NCBI GenBank assembly: GCA_029227815.1
Contig: CP118523.1
Coordinates: forward strand, 806,001 to 870,000
Direction: 5' to 3'
DNA from: Clostridiaceae bacterium M8S5
GTDB lineage: Bacteria; Bacillota; Clostridia; Tissierellales; MCWD3
DNA: 64,000 nt
Position numbers and translations under genes: made by a program. Position 1 is the stretch's first letter, and each line of letters starts with the position of its first letter. Under the pieces are notes generated by a model, which ran no database searches, was not told the origin of the DNA, and saw nothing but the letters and a program-made list of their open reading frames with translations. Shown here in pieces: positions 34,135 to 43,132 of the stretch.

Positions 34135-34326
34135 GTAAGAACAAATCAAAAGAGCATTAGTCGTCATGGAACTTCGGTGCTAATTTATACCAATGAATAT
34201 AGGATGTCATTTATTATATTCTCAAAGCTTCAGAAAAGTAGCTATAACTTCATACTGATTTAGTTATTTGTAAATTTTAATAATAAAAGATCATATCTTA
34301 TTAAATCATCACCCTAGAAACCTATA

Positions 34327-34848
34327 TCATTCAATATCATCTGGTATACCTAAGTATTTATTTTTAAATACCTTTTCTATAAATATAGCTATAAGAATAA
34401 CAAGAGGTAATGATACTAACCATCTTATAATAGAGAATTTTAAACCAATAAATGAAATTTCAAATACCGTCATAGGAATTCTACATACGGACGCAGCACC
34501 TAAATATGTAATTACGACGTTCAATCTAGCTCCTTTTTTGTACAATGCATGAGCGAGTGGCAGTGTTGTAAATATGCCCCCTACAGTTGTTGTTGATAAC
34601 AAGATAGCCCATATATATCCTTCAATACCCGAAGATTCACCTAAATGCTTTTCTATAGTTTCTCTTTTTACCCATACTTCGAACAACCCTATTAGTACAA
34701 AAGCAAAAGGTAGGACTTTTATCATATCAAGAGCAAATATATAAAAGTTTTTACCGATTTGGATTCCTGGGTCATAACTAAATACAAGAGATGCTATTAT
34801 AAAAGCTATGTAGATAATAAATAAAGCTAGTTTCTTTTTATTTACCAT
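34327..34848 (-). CDS. Permease half 2 (ArsP/DUF318-like)
   Basis: 173-residue membrane protein with about five helices; STTTVGGIFTTLPLAHALYKKGAR and LGAASVCRIPMTVFE are characteristic of the DUF318/ArsP-like permease family. It is only half of the usual length, and the other half is encoded by the gene just upstream. GGGGAGGTGACC precedes the ATG, which overlaps the end of the upstream gene by 7 nt. The two proteins probably form one transporter; the substrate is unknown (relatives export organoarsenicals or take part in metal handling). Confidence 0.7.
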   Translation of the reverse strand: MVNKKKLALFIIYIAFIIASLVFSYDPGIQIGKNFYIFALDMIKVLPFAFVLIGLFEVWVKRETIEKHLGESSGIEGYIWAILLSTTTVGGIFTTLPLAHALYKKGARLNVVITYLGAASVCRIPMTVFEISFIGLKFSIIRWLVSLPLVILIAIFIEKVFKNKYLGIPDDIE

Positions 34849-35330
34849 AAGGTCACCTCCCCATATGCTAATCCCATTATAATTGACAATACTATTACTA
34901 TAATAACGCTAAGAACATTTCTATAAATAGTTAATTTACTGCCAAAATATTTCTTTTCAACTGGAAACGTCAATATACCTACCATCATAAGAGATGAAGT
35001 AAAAGAAGCAATCACGCTGTATTTTATGCCAGCCTCAATCAAAACTTTAGCAAGTGGAAAAGCAATAAAGCCAGGCATTAGAGAAATCGAACCGATTATA
35101 CAAGCAATAATTATTTCGACATATAAGCTTCCACTGCCTAAATATTTTGATATAGTTGTATCAGGTACAAGATAAAGCACTATTGATACAGATATTAGCA
35201 TTGTCAAAAATGCTGGGAGAATCTTAGTTAGCTTTTTGTATGCTATTTTGAGTGCTTTTATTGTCTTTTTTCTATCAAATAAAAAAGACAAAATCAATGA
35301 AGCTATAACAAAAGTATAAAATAAAAACAT
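34842..35330 (-). CDS. Permease half 1 (ArsP/DUF318-like)
   Basis: 162-residue membrane protein with about five helices. SLMPGFIAFPLAKVLIEAG mirrors the pseudo-repeat in its partner (TTVGGIFTTLPLAHALYKKG), as expected for the inverted halves of DUF318 permeases. The start ATG at 35330 has only a weak ribosome site (GGTGATAAAT). It overlaps the second half by 7 nt, so the two are translationally coupled. No metal-binding regulator (such as ArsR) is adjacent. Confidence 0.68.
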   Translation of the reverse strand: MFLFYTFVIASLILSFLFDRKKTIKALKIAYKKLTKILPAFLTMLISVSIVLYLVPDTTISKYLGSGSLYVEIIIACIIGSISLMPGFIAFPLAKVLIEAGIKYSVIASFTSSLMMVGILTFPVEKKYFGSKLTIYRNVLSVIIVIVLSIIMGLAYGEVTLW

Positions 35331-35418
35331 TATTTATCACCATTTTCTAAAATATGTATAACAATTAGATTATAATATTATTATCAAAATTATGCAATAT
35401 AATAAAAAAGCATAAATG

Positions 35419-35444
35419 TGTAACTTTTTTATAAATATTACGTC
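35419..35444 (+). promoter_or_regulatory. ECF-type promoter of the sigma factor operon
   Basis: TGTAAC, 16-bp spacer, CGTC. This fits the ECF consensus (GAAC/TGAAAC-type -35 with CGTC -10 used by SigM/SigX-like factors). It lies 48 nt upstream of the first gene of an operon that encodes an ECF sigma factor, so autoregulation is likely. Confidence 0.7.
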
Positions 35445-35492
35445 TTTATAGCCGAATTAACGTTGATTTAGTAAATATAGAAAGGTGATAGT

Positions 35493-37487
35493 ATGAGGTT
35501 TTTAGCACAAATAGTAAATCACTTAGATAGATATTCTGTCATAAGTGATCTGGGTATAAGTATAATCTGCTATAGCATAATGATATTTGCATTTATTTAT
35601 GTTGTACATTTATTTTGGAAGAAGGAGCTATATTCAAGAAGTATGGCTATAGGTGGAGTAGTTTTAAGACTAGTTTTTTTCATTTCACTAGGATACGGTT
35701 TTTTACATAGAATTAAGGTGAGTAGTAATGTAGATAGAGTGATTGGAGGAATATGGAACAATTTATTTTTTGGCTATATGATTGTTTTTGGAATATATTA
35801 TATCTTGACCATAAGAAAAACTAAGTATAGAGGCTATTTTTATAGCTTTGATGTATTAGTCATGACAACTCCTATGATATACAGAATATTTTACTTGATA
35901 TATGTATTGATTAAAATGTTTGATGAATTCATAGATGGATGGATGTATGTTTTGATAGAAATTACTTCAATCGCTGGTATAGGAGTGATTATATACTTTT
36001 TCTTTAAGATGTTCTGGAGTAAAAATAAATATAATATTCTTTGGTTCTATATGTTAGGAACAATTGGGTTATTAACAGGGTTATGGAGACAGAGTTTTAT
36101 AAAAATTTACGCCAATAGGGATCCTCTTTTAACAACATCGCTGTTTATATTGCTTTTAGGAAGCTATGAGCTTGTATATTATCTAATACATCTAAAGAAA
36201 ATAGAAAACCATAAAGTTACTCAGTCACTATTAGTAGGAGTGATGGTATTATCAGTGATAATGCTTAACCCTGTCTACAATTTATTTGATTTAAGTATCG
36301 AGCATACATTACCAATAATGGAGTCAACAGTTAGAGAAGATGCACATTTAGATAATCCTAAAGTATGTGAGATAATATTAAGAAAAGCGCTAAATGACTA
36401 TGAGGGTGACTTTAGAGTGGATGGAAACTCAGGGATTGGAGTGCTATATTATCAACTAAGTGGGAATGTGGGAGATTATGATTTTAGATTTTGTCAAACA
36501 AATAATAGGATATTTTCAATTCACCACCGTAGTATGTACTCAAGTGACAATAATTTATTAGAAAGTGCCAAACACACAAAATCTATTGAGGATATTAAAG
36601 ATATATCTCTTGAGTTTCTAAGGGATATAGGTCATCCATATAATCCATTAGTAGAGGACATGATAATAGAAAAAGAGGAGAATTGTTACAAAATAGATTT
36701 CCCTCTAAAATTGAGTAATGGAGAAGTTTTAAAGAAGGATACAATTTATGATGGTAGAAACATGGTTTATTCATTTGATGGGAAACTTAGAACATATAAT
36801 AGTAATTTTGGATTGTATCCATTGTCATTTTATGATGATATAACTATAACACATGATGAAATAGAAAACATATTAAAAGAATTTTATAGGGTTTTGAAAA
36901 AAGAAATGCCACCATATGCTATTACAGCAATACGTAATGAGTATGATGAGGAACCTAGTATAAAGATACAAACTATGACAGAAGTTATAAGGATAAATGG
37001 AAAGGAAAAAATAGTAACATCATACGGATTAAATAATAGGGAGAGAATACAAGCAAACGAAAAGGACATGGAAATAGCTTTAAAATATATTAAGCCAATA
37101 TTAAAAAGCGAAAAATACACTTATGAGGTTAAAGAAAATCATTATTTTAAAAATCATAAACATAATATATATGTTAATTTAGATAACAATGGAGATTTAG
37201 TTTCATTTCATAGTTACAAAAATAGATTTAAAGATAAAACATTTTCTGAGTTTAAAATTAATAAAAACAATGCAGTAAGAGCAGTTAAAAAATTGTATAA
37301 ACCTTTAGAAGTATATAAATCAAGAGTAAGTTTGGGTAAGTTCATTAATGGTCAGGACGTAAAATATGACTATATTGTTGAGATAATGCCTTATGGTAAA
37401 ACCGAGAGACATGTATATAGAGTAGATTCAGATAATAAAGAAGTGACTTCACTTTATGATTTTGATGGGGTGAACAAAGATGAATAA
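35493..37487 (+). CDS. Large membrane protein of the ECF sigma operon
   Basis: 664 residues, family not recognised. Residues 1-260 hold about eight membrane helices. Residues 285-660 form a soluble, probably extracytoplasmic, mixed alpha/beta region with repeated segments resembling YcdB/PepSY-type modules (for example DISLEFLRDIGHP and TITHDEIENILKEFYRVL). AAAGGTG precedes the ATG. It is first in a four-gene operon and overlaps the zinc-finger gene by 8 nt. Position suggests it is a sensor or a transporter whose state is reported to the sigma factor. Confidence 0.62.
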   Translation: MRFLAQIVNHLDRYSVISDLGISIICYSIMIFAFIYVVHLFWKKELYSRSMAIGGVVLRLVFFISLGYGFLHRIKVSSNVDRVIGGIWNNLFFGYMIVFGIYYILTIRKTKYRGYFYSFDVLVMTTPMIYRIFYLIYVLIKMFDEFIDGWMYVLIEITSIAGIGVIIYFFFKMFWSKNKYNILWFYMLGTIGLLTGLWRQSFIKIYANRDPLLTTSLFILLLGSYELVYYLIHLKKIENHKVTQSLLVGVMVLSVIMLNPVYNLFDLSIEHTLPIMESTVREDAHLDNPKVCEIILRKALNDYEGDFRVDGNSGIGVLYYQLSGNVGDYDFRFCQTNNRIFSIHHRSMYSSDNNLLESAKHTKSIEDIKDISLEFLRDIGHPYNPLVEDMIIEKEENCYKIDFPLKLSNGEVLKKDTIYDGRNMVYSFDGKLRTYNSNFGLYPLSFYDDITITHDEIENILKEFYRVLKKEMPPYAITAIRNEYDEEPSIKIQTMTEVIRINGKEKIVTSYGLNNRERIQANEKDMEIALKYIKPILKSEKYTYEVKENHYFKNHKHNIYVNLDNNGDLVSFHSYKNRFKDKTFSEFKINKNNAVRAVKKLYKPLEVYKSRVSLGKFINGQDVKYDYIVEIMPYGKTERHVYRVDSDNKEVTSLYDFDGVNKDE

Positions 37488-37767
37488 ATATTGTATGATA
37501 GTTAGAGATCTTATAGATTATTATGGATTAGAAGGGTTAGAAGGAGAAACTTTAGCATATGTTAAAGAGCACATATCAGCGTGTGAAGAATGTAGAAACT
37601 ATATACCAAATAATAAAGTAAAGCAACTAATGACGGAAGATGAAGCTTTAAATAAAGAAGATGAAAAACTATTAAAAAAAATCAGGCGTTTATTCTATGC
37701 TGGGTGTATAGCGGTAATTTTGTTTATAACATGGATAAGTGTTTGGTCGATATTATGGAGTAGATAA
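37480..37767 (+). CDS. Zinc-finger anti-sigma factor candidate (first)
   Basis: 95 residues. The N-terminal zinc-finger motif HISACEEC (HX3CX2C) is that of ZAS-type anti-sigma factors, followed by a single C-terminal membrane helix (LFYAGCIAVILFITWISVW). The protein would hold the ECF sigma factor at the membrane. Its start overlaps the preceding membrane-protein gene, and the sigma factor gene follows 2 nt after its stop, so translation is coupled. Confidence 0.8.
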   Translation: MNKYCMIVRDLIDYYGLEGLEGETLAYVKEHISACEECRNYIPNNKVKQLMTEDEALNKEDEKLLKKIRRLFYAGCIAVILFITWISVWSILWSR

Positions 37768-37769
37768 AC

Positions 37770-38282
37770 ATGAGAGAAAGCATAGAAAATATTTATACAC
37801 AGTACAAGGACCTAGTTTATTATTATATTAATATAAAACTAAAAAATAGTGCGATAGCTGAGGAAATAACGCAAGAAGTATTTCTAAAGGTATATAAATC
37901 GATTCACAGCTATAGAGGAGAAGCATCTATAAAAAATTGGATATTATCTATAACAAGAAATGAAATTGTATCTTATCTACGTAAACATGAAAAATTTAAA
38001 ACAAGCCAGTACACTGATAGTTATGATAAAGTAAATAATAATAGAGATGAAAATCCAGAGTTATATATAGATGACAGAGAGGATACTAGATATATCTTTG
38101 AGATATTAGATAAATTAAATGAAGATCAGAAAAATGCAATTATATTGCATGATATAAAGCAGTTATCGTATAAGGAGATTGCAGATAGATTGAATTGGAG
38201 TTTATCTAAAGTGAAGATTACGATATACAGAGCAAGAATAAAATTCAAGAAATTATATGGAGGCGCTATAGATGGAATGTAA
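37770..38282 (+). CDS. ECF sigma factor
   Basis: 170-residue RNA polymerase sigma factor with region 2 (about 20-85; IAEEITQEVFLKVYKSIHSY) and region 4 (about 115-165; LSYKEIADRLNWSLSKVKITIYRARIK), typical of group 4 ECF factors. It is flanked by two zinc-finger membrane proteins and lies in an operon with a matching TGTAAC-N16-CGTC promoter. The stop overlaps the next start by 11 nt. The inducing stress is unknown. Confidence 0.94.
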   Translation: MRESIENIYTQYKDLVYYYINIKLKNSAIAEEITQEVFLKVYKSIHSYRGEASIKNWILSITRNEIVSYLRKHEKFKTSQYTDSYDKVNNNRDENPELYIDDREDTRYIFEILDKLNEDQKNAIILHDIKQLSYKEIADRLNWSLSKVKITIYRARIKFKKLYGGAIDGM

Positions 38283-38553
38283 TGTGATTTTAGATTTATT
38301 GCCGCTGTATGAAGAAGGCTTATGTAGAGAAGAAACAAACGAGATTATTGATAAGCATCTACAGGAATGTGAATATTGCAGGGAAATAAAAAAAGCAATG
38401 TCTATGAATATTGAGCAACTAAATATAGAGAAACCAGCACTTAAAGAAGACAAACTACTAGAAAAATACTATGGATATTTGATTAAAAAATTTACACTAA
38501 TAGGGCTAATTAGCTACATAGTGCTTGTGTCAATATTATTAGTGATATTTTAG
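38272..38553 (+). CDS. Zinc-finger anti-sigma factor candidate (second)
   Basis: 93 residues with the zinc-finger motif HLQECEYC (HX3CX2C) near residue 29 and one C-terminal membrane helix (FTLIGLISYIVLVSILLVIF). The N-terminus CNVILDLLPLYEEGLC is the usual start of zf-HC2 proteins. It overlaps the sigma factor gene. Either this or the gene at 37480 is the true anti-sigma; having both is unusual. Confidence 0.82.
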   Translation: MECNVILDLLPLYEEGLCREETNEIIDKHLQECEYCREIKKAMSMNIEQLNIEKPALKEDKLLEKYYGYLIKKFTLIGLISYIVLVSILLVIF

Positions 38554-38681
38554 TTATGATATGAGTTTTATAAGTTCTATTAAAAAAATTGAACAAAATA
38601 CATTTTTTTAGTGTAGAAAATTACACTGAATGCATATTATAAGACTATGAGGGAGGATTTTGTTCTAGGGGGTTAAGATTT

Positions 38682-39206
38682 ATGGATATAGCTATTGTTG
38701 CATCTGAAAAACATCATAAAATAGCAGAAGGTTTAGCAGAATATATATCCAATAAAAAAGGCCATAATGCGATTAATTTGAGTATGAGCCAGTATAAGCT
38801 TGCCAATAATAACAGAGAGATTGAAAATATGATTATAATTGGTGATAAAGATGAGAATGCTTTAACTGATACTCATTTAAAAGATATAAATATGAAACAT
38901 TCAAAAGCAGGGGTTAACTATGGTTTTAATAAAAATAAGGTTATATTGTTTGGAGAAGGAGATTTAAGGGATAAGAGCGATCTGACTAAAATGATAAATG
39001 ACTTAGGTTTCTCCACATCTAAATCTGTTATAACGGAAGTATTAATAGCTTTTGTAGTAATAAGTATAGTAGGAACTATCATAGTAAAAATATTTAACGG
39101 ACATATGGGAAAGAGAGAAGGTAAATACTTTAAAGTGCTACAGACACAAGTTGCAGCCGATTCATTTGTAAAGCATGACTTTGATCTTTGGGTTAATAAT
39201 AGGTAA
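38682..39206 (+). CDS. Unrecognised single-pass membrane protein
   Basis: 174 residues. An N-terminal alpha/beta region of about 110 residues begins MDIAIVASEKHHKIAEGLAE and has a GDKDENA loop, followed by one membrane helix (VLIAFVVISIVGTIIVKIF, about 118-137) and a basic tail. It has no recognised family. AGGGGGTTAAG precedes the ATG. It lies 129 nt after the sigma operon; co-regulation is possible but no promoter could be assigned. Confidence 0.55.
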   Translation: MDIAIVASEKHHKIAEGLAEYISNKKGHNAINLSMSQYKLANNNREIENMIIIGDKDENALTDTHLKDINMKHSKAGVNYGFNKNKVILFGEGDLRDKSDLTKMINDLGFSTSKSVITEVLIAFVVISIVGTIIVKIFNGHMGKREGKYFKVLQTQVAADSFVKHDFDLWVNNR

Positions 39207-39252
39207 TAGTCATTACTTAACAATAGGTTGTATGATAATTGAGAATTGCTAT

Positions 39253-39303
39253 GATACCCTAAAGTTACACACCGTAACAGTGTGATTTTAGGGTGTTTTT
39301 TTG
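39253..39303 (+). terminator. Terminator
   Basis: ACCCTAAAGTTACAC...GTGTGATTTTAGGGT followed by GTTTTTTT: long stem after the 38682 gene. Confidence 0.88.
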
Positions 39304-39383
39304 TGCTAGAATAATATAAATATGATATCATTAAATTAATAAAACCAATTACTTTAAGATAACATACAAGGAGGATTTTTAGA

Positions 39384-39737
39384 GTGAAGAAAAGGTTGTC
39401 GTTAATATTGGTTATTATTTTTTTAGTTATAGTTTTAAAAACAAATATTTATGAAGATGTTACAAATATCATAATAAAAGAACGATACAAGTTGAATGAT
39501 GGAAGAACAGGTACAACTTATACTATAGAAGATTATAATTATAGAATAGTTATAAATAAAGTAGATGAAGAGAAAATTTATAAGGGCACATTTAATAAAA
39601 GCACAAATATGATGAAATTAGAAGAAGTGAAAGAAGTTAGTGCAAAAGAGTCTAACTTAAAGAATAATATATTAGATTATTATATTCCAATAAAAACGAT
39701 TTGGAATATCAAAACGGAGAAAAACTACAAAAAATAA
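39384..39737 (+). CDS. Small secreted or membrane-anchored protein
   Basis: 117 residues, GTG start with a GGAGG site. The N-terminal hydrophobic helix (LSLILVIIFLVIVL) is a signal peptide or membrane anchor. The rest is polar beta/alpha sequence without cysteines or known motifs. Function unknown. Downstream to 40016 I see no further gene; a strong GAGGAG before an ATG near 39836 leads only to a ten-codon frame. Confidence 0.5.
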   Translation: MKKRLSLILVIIFLVIVLKTNIYEDVTNIIIKERYKLNDGRTGTTYTIEDYNYRIVINKVDEEKIYKGTFNKSTNMMKLEEVKEVSAKESNLKNNILDYYIPIKTIWNIKTEKNYKK

Positions 39738-40016
39738 TAGGGTTACATGATAAAAGTAGTATTTTGTGCAAAATTTTATTACGAAATATTAATAATATAA
39801 AAGCTACTAAAAATAAGCTACTAAAGAGGAGTCATGAAATGTATATTTTATCATCGAGCATTATAAAGCATTTAAGAGTAAATTAACTGATAGTATAGAT
39901 TTACGAATTTAATTCTAACTTAAGCTTATAAAAAGCAAAATATTCCCGTTCATTTTATCTCTAACTGTGATATTATATATCATGTAAAAAAATTGTATAG
40001 AAATAGGGGGAATTTT

Positions 40017-41240
40017 ATGCAGCGGTGGGAAAGAAATTTATATACTTTATGGATTTCACAAGTTATTTCTTTGACGAGCTTTGGATTAGGACTACCTTTT
40101 ATTTCATTTTATATTCAAGAATTAGGTGTTGTGGATCAAGAGCAAATCAAGTATTTTACAGGAATATTAGCTACAGCTCCAGCAGTAACAATGGCTATAA
40201 TGGCCCCAGTATGGGGATGGTTAGCAGATAGATATGGAAGAAAGTTGATGATACTTAGAGCTATGATTTGTTCTGTATTTATTATTGGAGCTATGGGATT
40301 AGTAACCAATGTTTGGCAATTGGTAATACTCAGAGGGTTTCAAGGATTATTTACTGGTACTGTTACAGCAGCGACAGTGTTTGTTGCAGCATCAACGCCA
40401 AAACACAAGCTTTCTTATGCGTTGGGGATCATATCATCATCAACGTTTATTGGCTATACTATAGGTCCATTTTTAGGAGGTAAATTCGCTGAGTATTTTG
40501 GATATAGATTTAGTTTTTTTCTAGGCTCTGGAGTAATGTTAATAGGCTTTTTAATAGTATTGTTTTTAGTAGTTGAAGATAAAACTGACATAGAAAAACA
40601 AGCTAAAAAACAAAAGAGCAAAAATAAAGATAAAAATAGAAAATCAATTTTTACAAAACTAGTAATAGCAATGCTAGTTGTTCTATTTTTTCACAGACTT
40701 ACGAGAACAGTATTCTCACCATATGTAGCGCTATATATACAAGGAATTTTAAAAACTAAAGTAGGAGCAGCTGAACACACAGGAACTGTCAATGCAATAG
40801 TTGGACTTACATCAGCAGCTTCAGGTATTTTTATCAGTAGATTAGGAGACAAATACAATAAACTAAAGATTGTTACAATACTATTGGTTTTTGCAATAGT
40901 TACTTCATATTTTCTCACAAAGTCTGATTCACTTAATATGTTCTTTGTTTTATATGGATTGCTTTTTTTCTTAATAGGCGGGATAGAGCCAATAGTCACA
41001 TCTATAACAGCAGAGAACACAATACCAGAACGAAGAGGAGAGCTATTTGGATTCCAAGGTTTAGTAGGTAGTGCAGGTTGGATAGTAGCCCCTATGTTAG
41101 GAATGAAAGTATCAGTTGATTATGGAACGAAGTTTATATTATATTTGATACCAGTATTTTTAGCAGTGAATTTTATAGTACTGACACTTATAAGAACGTT
41201 TAAAAAGAAAAATGCATATAAACCTAAATCATCCACATGA
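40017..41240 (+). CDS. MFS multidrug-type efflux transporter
   Basis: 407-residue major facilitator with 12 predicted helices, of the DHA1 drug/H+ antiporter type. Motif A GWLADRYGRKLMI is in the loop between helices 2 and 3, and a second copy (SRLGDKYNKLKIV) follows helix 8. A basic cytoplasmic loop (KQAKKQKSKNKDKNRK) separates the halves. GGGGG at 40006-40010 supports the ATG at 40017. Single gene with a strong terminator; the substrate is unknown. Confidence 0.9.
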   Translation: MQRWERNLYTLWISQVISLTSFGLGLPFISFYIQELGVVDQEQIKYFTGILATAPAVTMAIMAPVWGWLADRYGRKLMILRAMICSVFIIGAMGLVTNVWQLVILRGFQGLFTGTVTAATVFVAASTPKHKLSYALGIISSSTFIGYTIGPFLGGKFAEYFGYRFSFFLGSGVMLIGFLIVLFLVVEDKTDIEKQAKKQKSKNKDKNRKSIFTKLVIAMLVVLFFHRLTRTVFSPYVALYIQGILKTKVGAAEHTGTVNAIVGLTSAASGIFISRLGDKYNKLKIVTILLVFAIVTSYFLTKSDSLNMFFVLYGLLFFLIGGIEPIVTSITAENTIPERRGELFGFQGLVGSAGWIVAPMLGMKVSVDYGTKFILYLIPVFLAVNFIVLTLIRTFKKKNAYKPKSST

Positions 41241-41263
41241 TTCAGGATAAAAATAGTGAGTTT

Positions 41264-41307
41264 AAAAAAGCTAGAAACGTCTTAAACAGATATTTCTAGC
41301 TTTTTTT
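41264..41307 (+). terminator. Terminator after the MFS gene
   Basis: AAAAAAGCTAGAAA...TTTCTAGCTTTTTTT, long A/T-flanked stem with T run. Confidence 0.88.
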
Positions 41308-41393
41308 AATTAAAACTAAACCAATACACACTTTGACTCATACTATAGTATAGAAGATTAGTTTATTTTATCATTATGAGTTAAAGGGGATGC

Positions 41394-43100
41394 ATGACGT
41401 TGAGTATAAAAAACATTAAAGATATAACCGTAGCAACAATAGTTGATGAGTTTAGTTATAACTGTTTTAAATATGAGTGTAATTTGAAATTAATCAGAAG
41501 AAAGACATGGAAGCAAGATCTAGAAGCAATAAAAGACGATATAGATTTATTATTTGTAGAATCAGCTTGGGAAGGAAACGGACGTACATGGCAAAATAGC
41601 ATAATAAATCTTCACAAGCGCAGAAATACTGTCTTAAGAAGTGTAGTGAATTGGTGTAGAGCTAGAAAAATACCTACTGTATTTTGGAACAAAGAAGACC
41701 CTGCTCATTTCCATAAATTTTTAGGAGCAGCAAAATACTTTAATTATGTGTTTACATCAGATTCAAACTGTATATCTATGTATAAAGAGCATCTAAAACA
41801 TAATAAAATATATCCATTGCCTTTTGCAGCACAGCCTAAAATTCACAATCCAATCAATAGAGACTGCAAGAAAAAAGGTAAAATTGCCTTTGCAGGGTCT
41901 TGGTATGCAAGACAACACCAAGAAAGAAAATTGGCTCTCCATAACTTATTAGTTCCTGCTATGAGATATAAAATTGATATATACGACAGAAATTCACACT
42001 GGAATAATATAAACTTTAAATTTCCTCAGATGTATAAAGGTTTTCTAAAACCTAGACAGCCATATAAAGAGATTGTTAAGCTTTATAAAAAATATAATAT
42101 TTTTTTAAATGTTAATACAGTAGTAGACAGTCCAACTATGTTTTCAAGAAGAATATATGAATTTTTAGCATGTGGAACTTGTGCTGTAAGTAATAAATCA
42201 ATAGGGATGCAAAAAGTGTTTAAAGATATTGTCAAAATAGCTGAAAGTAAAGATGAAGCGGCTAGATATTATAAAATTTTATTATCTAACAAAGAGACAA
42301 GAGATAGAATTGCACTCAGAGGAATTAGACAGGTATTTGATAAACATACTTACAAGCATAGAATAAAATATATATTAGATACAATAAAAATTAAATATAC
42401 AGATGAAGAAAGGTCAGGAGTATCAATAATAACCTGTACAAATAAAGATAAACAATTAGATTATATATTGAGAAATTATAATAGGCAAATGTATAACAAT
42501 AAAGAATTGATAATAATACTAAACAAAAATAGTCTTAATATAGATGAATGTTTCAAGAAAGCTCAGATGTATAAAAATGTAAGGATATTTAAGCTAGATG
42601 AAAGCAAGACTCTAGGTGCATGTTTAAATTATGCGATTAGTAAAGTTAAATATAACTATGTATCAAAATTTGATGACGATAATTTTTACGGTGCCCATTT
42701 TATCGGAGATTTGATGAATGCATTCACTTATACTAGTGCAGATATAGTGGGTAAAATGTCATATTACACTTATATGACTAAAAGTAAGACATTTGCTATA
42801 AGGTTCCCTGACAATGAGCATAAATATACAGATTTTTTATCTGGTTCAGCTATGATAGTAAAGAAACAGGTATTTGATAAAATTAAATTTATAGATAAAT
42901 CTACAGGAGAGGATACTGTGTTTTTGAAGGATTGCATAAGACATGGCTTTAAGCTATATTCAGCTGATAAATACAACTATATAGTATATAGAAATGGTGA
43001 TGTATCAAAGCATACTTGGAAGATAAGTGATTCTGCTTATCTTAAGAATTGCAAGAAGCTAAAAAGAGTAATATCTCCACAAAAATATGTATCGGTATAA
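41394..43100 (+). CDS. Two-domain glycosyltransferase (CgeB-like plus GT2)
   Basis: 568-residue cytoplasmic protein. The N-terminal about 345 residues resemble CgeB spore-maturation glycosyltransferases (GT4-like; VFWNKEDPAHFHKFLGAA, TSDSNCISMYKEH, FSRRIYEFLACGT). The C-terminal part (about 345-568) is a GT2 domain with SIITCTNKDKQLDYIL, the DXD-like KFDDDNFYGAHF and the acceptor-side GEDTVFLKDC. It probably glycosylates a spore-surface or cell-envelope component. AAAGGGGATGC precedes the ATG. It lies 32 nt upstream of a UDP-sugar dehydrogenase gene, which may supply a donor sugar. Confidence 0.85.
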   Translation: MTLSIKNIKDITVATIVDEFSYNCFKYECNLKLIRRKTWKQDLEAIKDDIDLLFVESAWEGNGRTWQNSIINLHKRRNTVLRSVVNWCRARKIPTVFWNKEDPAHFHKFLGAAKYFNYVFTSDSNCISMYKEHLKHNKIYPLPFAAQPKIHNPINRDCKKKGKIAFAGSWYARQHQERKLALHNLLVPAMRYKIDIYDRNSHWNNINFKFPQMYKGFLKPRQPYKEIVKLYKKYNIFLNVNTVVDSPTMFSRRIYEFLACGTCAVSNKSIGMQKVFKDIVKIAESKDEAARYYKILLSNKETRDRIALRGIRQVFDKHTYKHRIKYILDTIKIKYTDEERSGVSIITCTNKDKQLDYILRNYNRQMYNNKELIIILNKNSLNIDECFKKAQMYKNVRIFKLDESKTLGACLNYAISKVKYNYVSKFDDDNFYGAHFIGDLMNAFTYTSADIVGKMSYYTYMTKSKTFAIRFPDNEHKYTDFLSGSAMIVKKQVFDKIKFIDKSTGEDTVFLKDCIRHGFKLYSADKYNYIVYRNGDVSKHTWKISDSAYLKNCKKLKRVISPQKYVSV

Positions 43101-43132
43101 TATAAGCGGTTTTTATAATTAAGGATGTGATT

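Noticed and set aside
39836..39885. Short frame after GAGGAG near 39836
   Set aside because: Only 10 codons (or 15 in the other frame); no support beyond the ribosome-site-like sequence.
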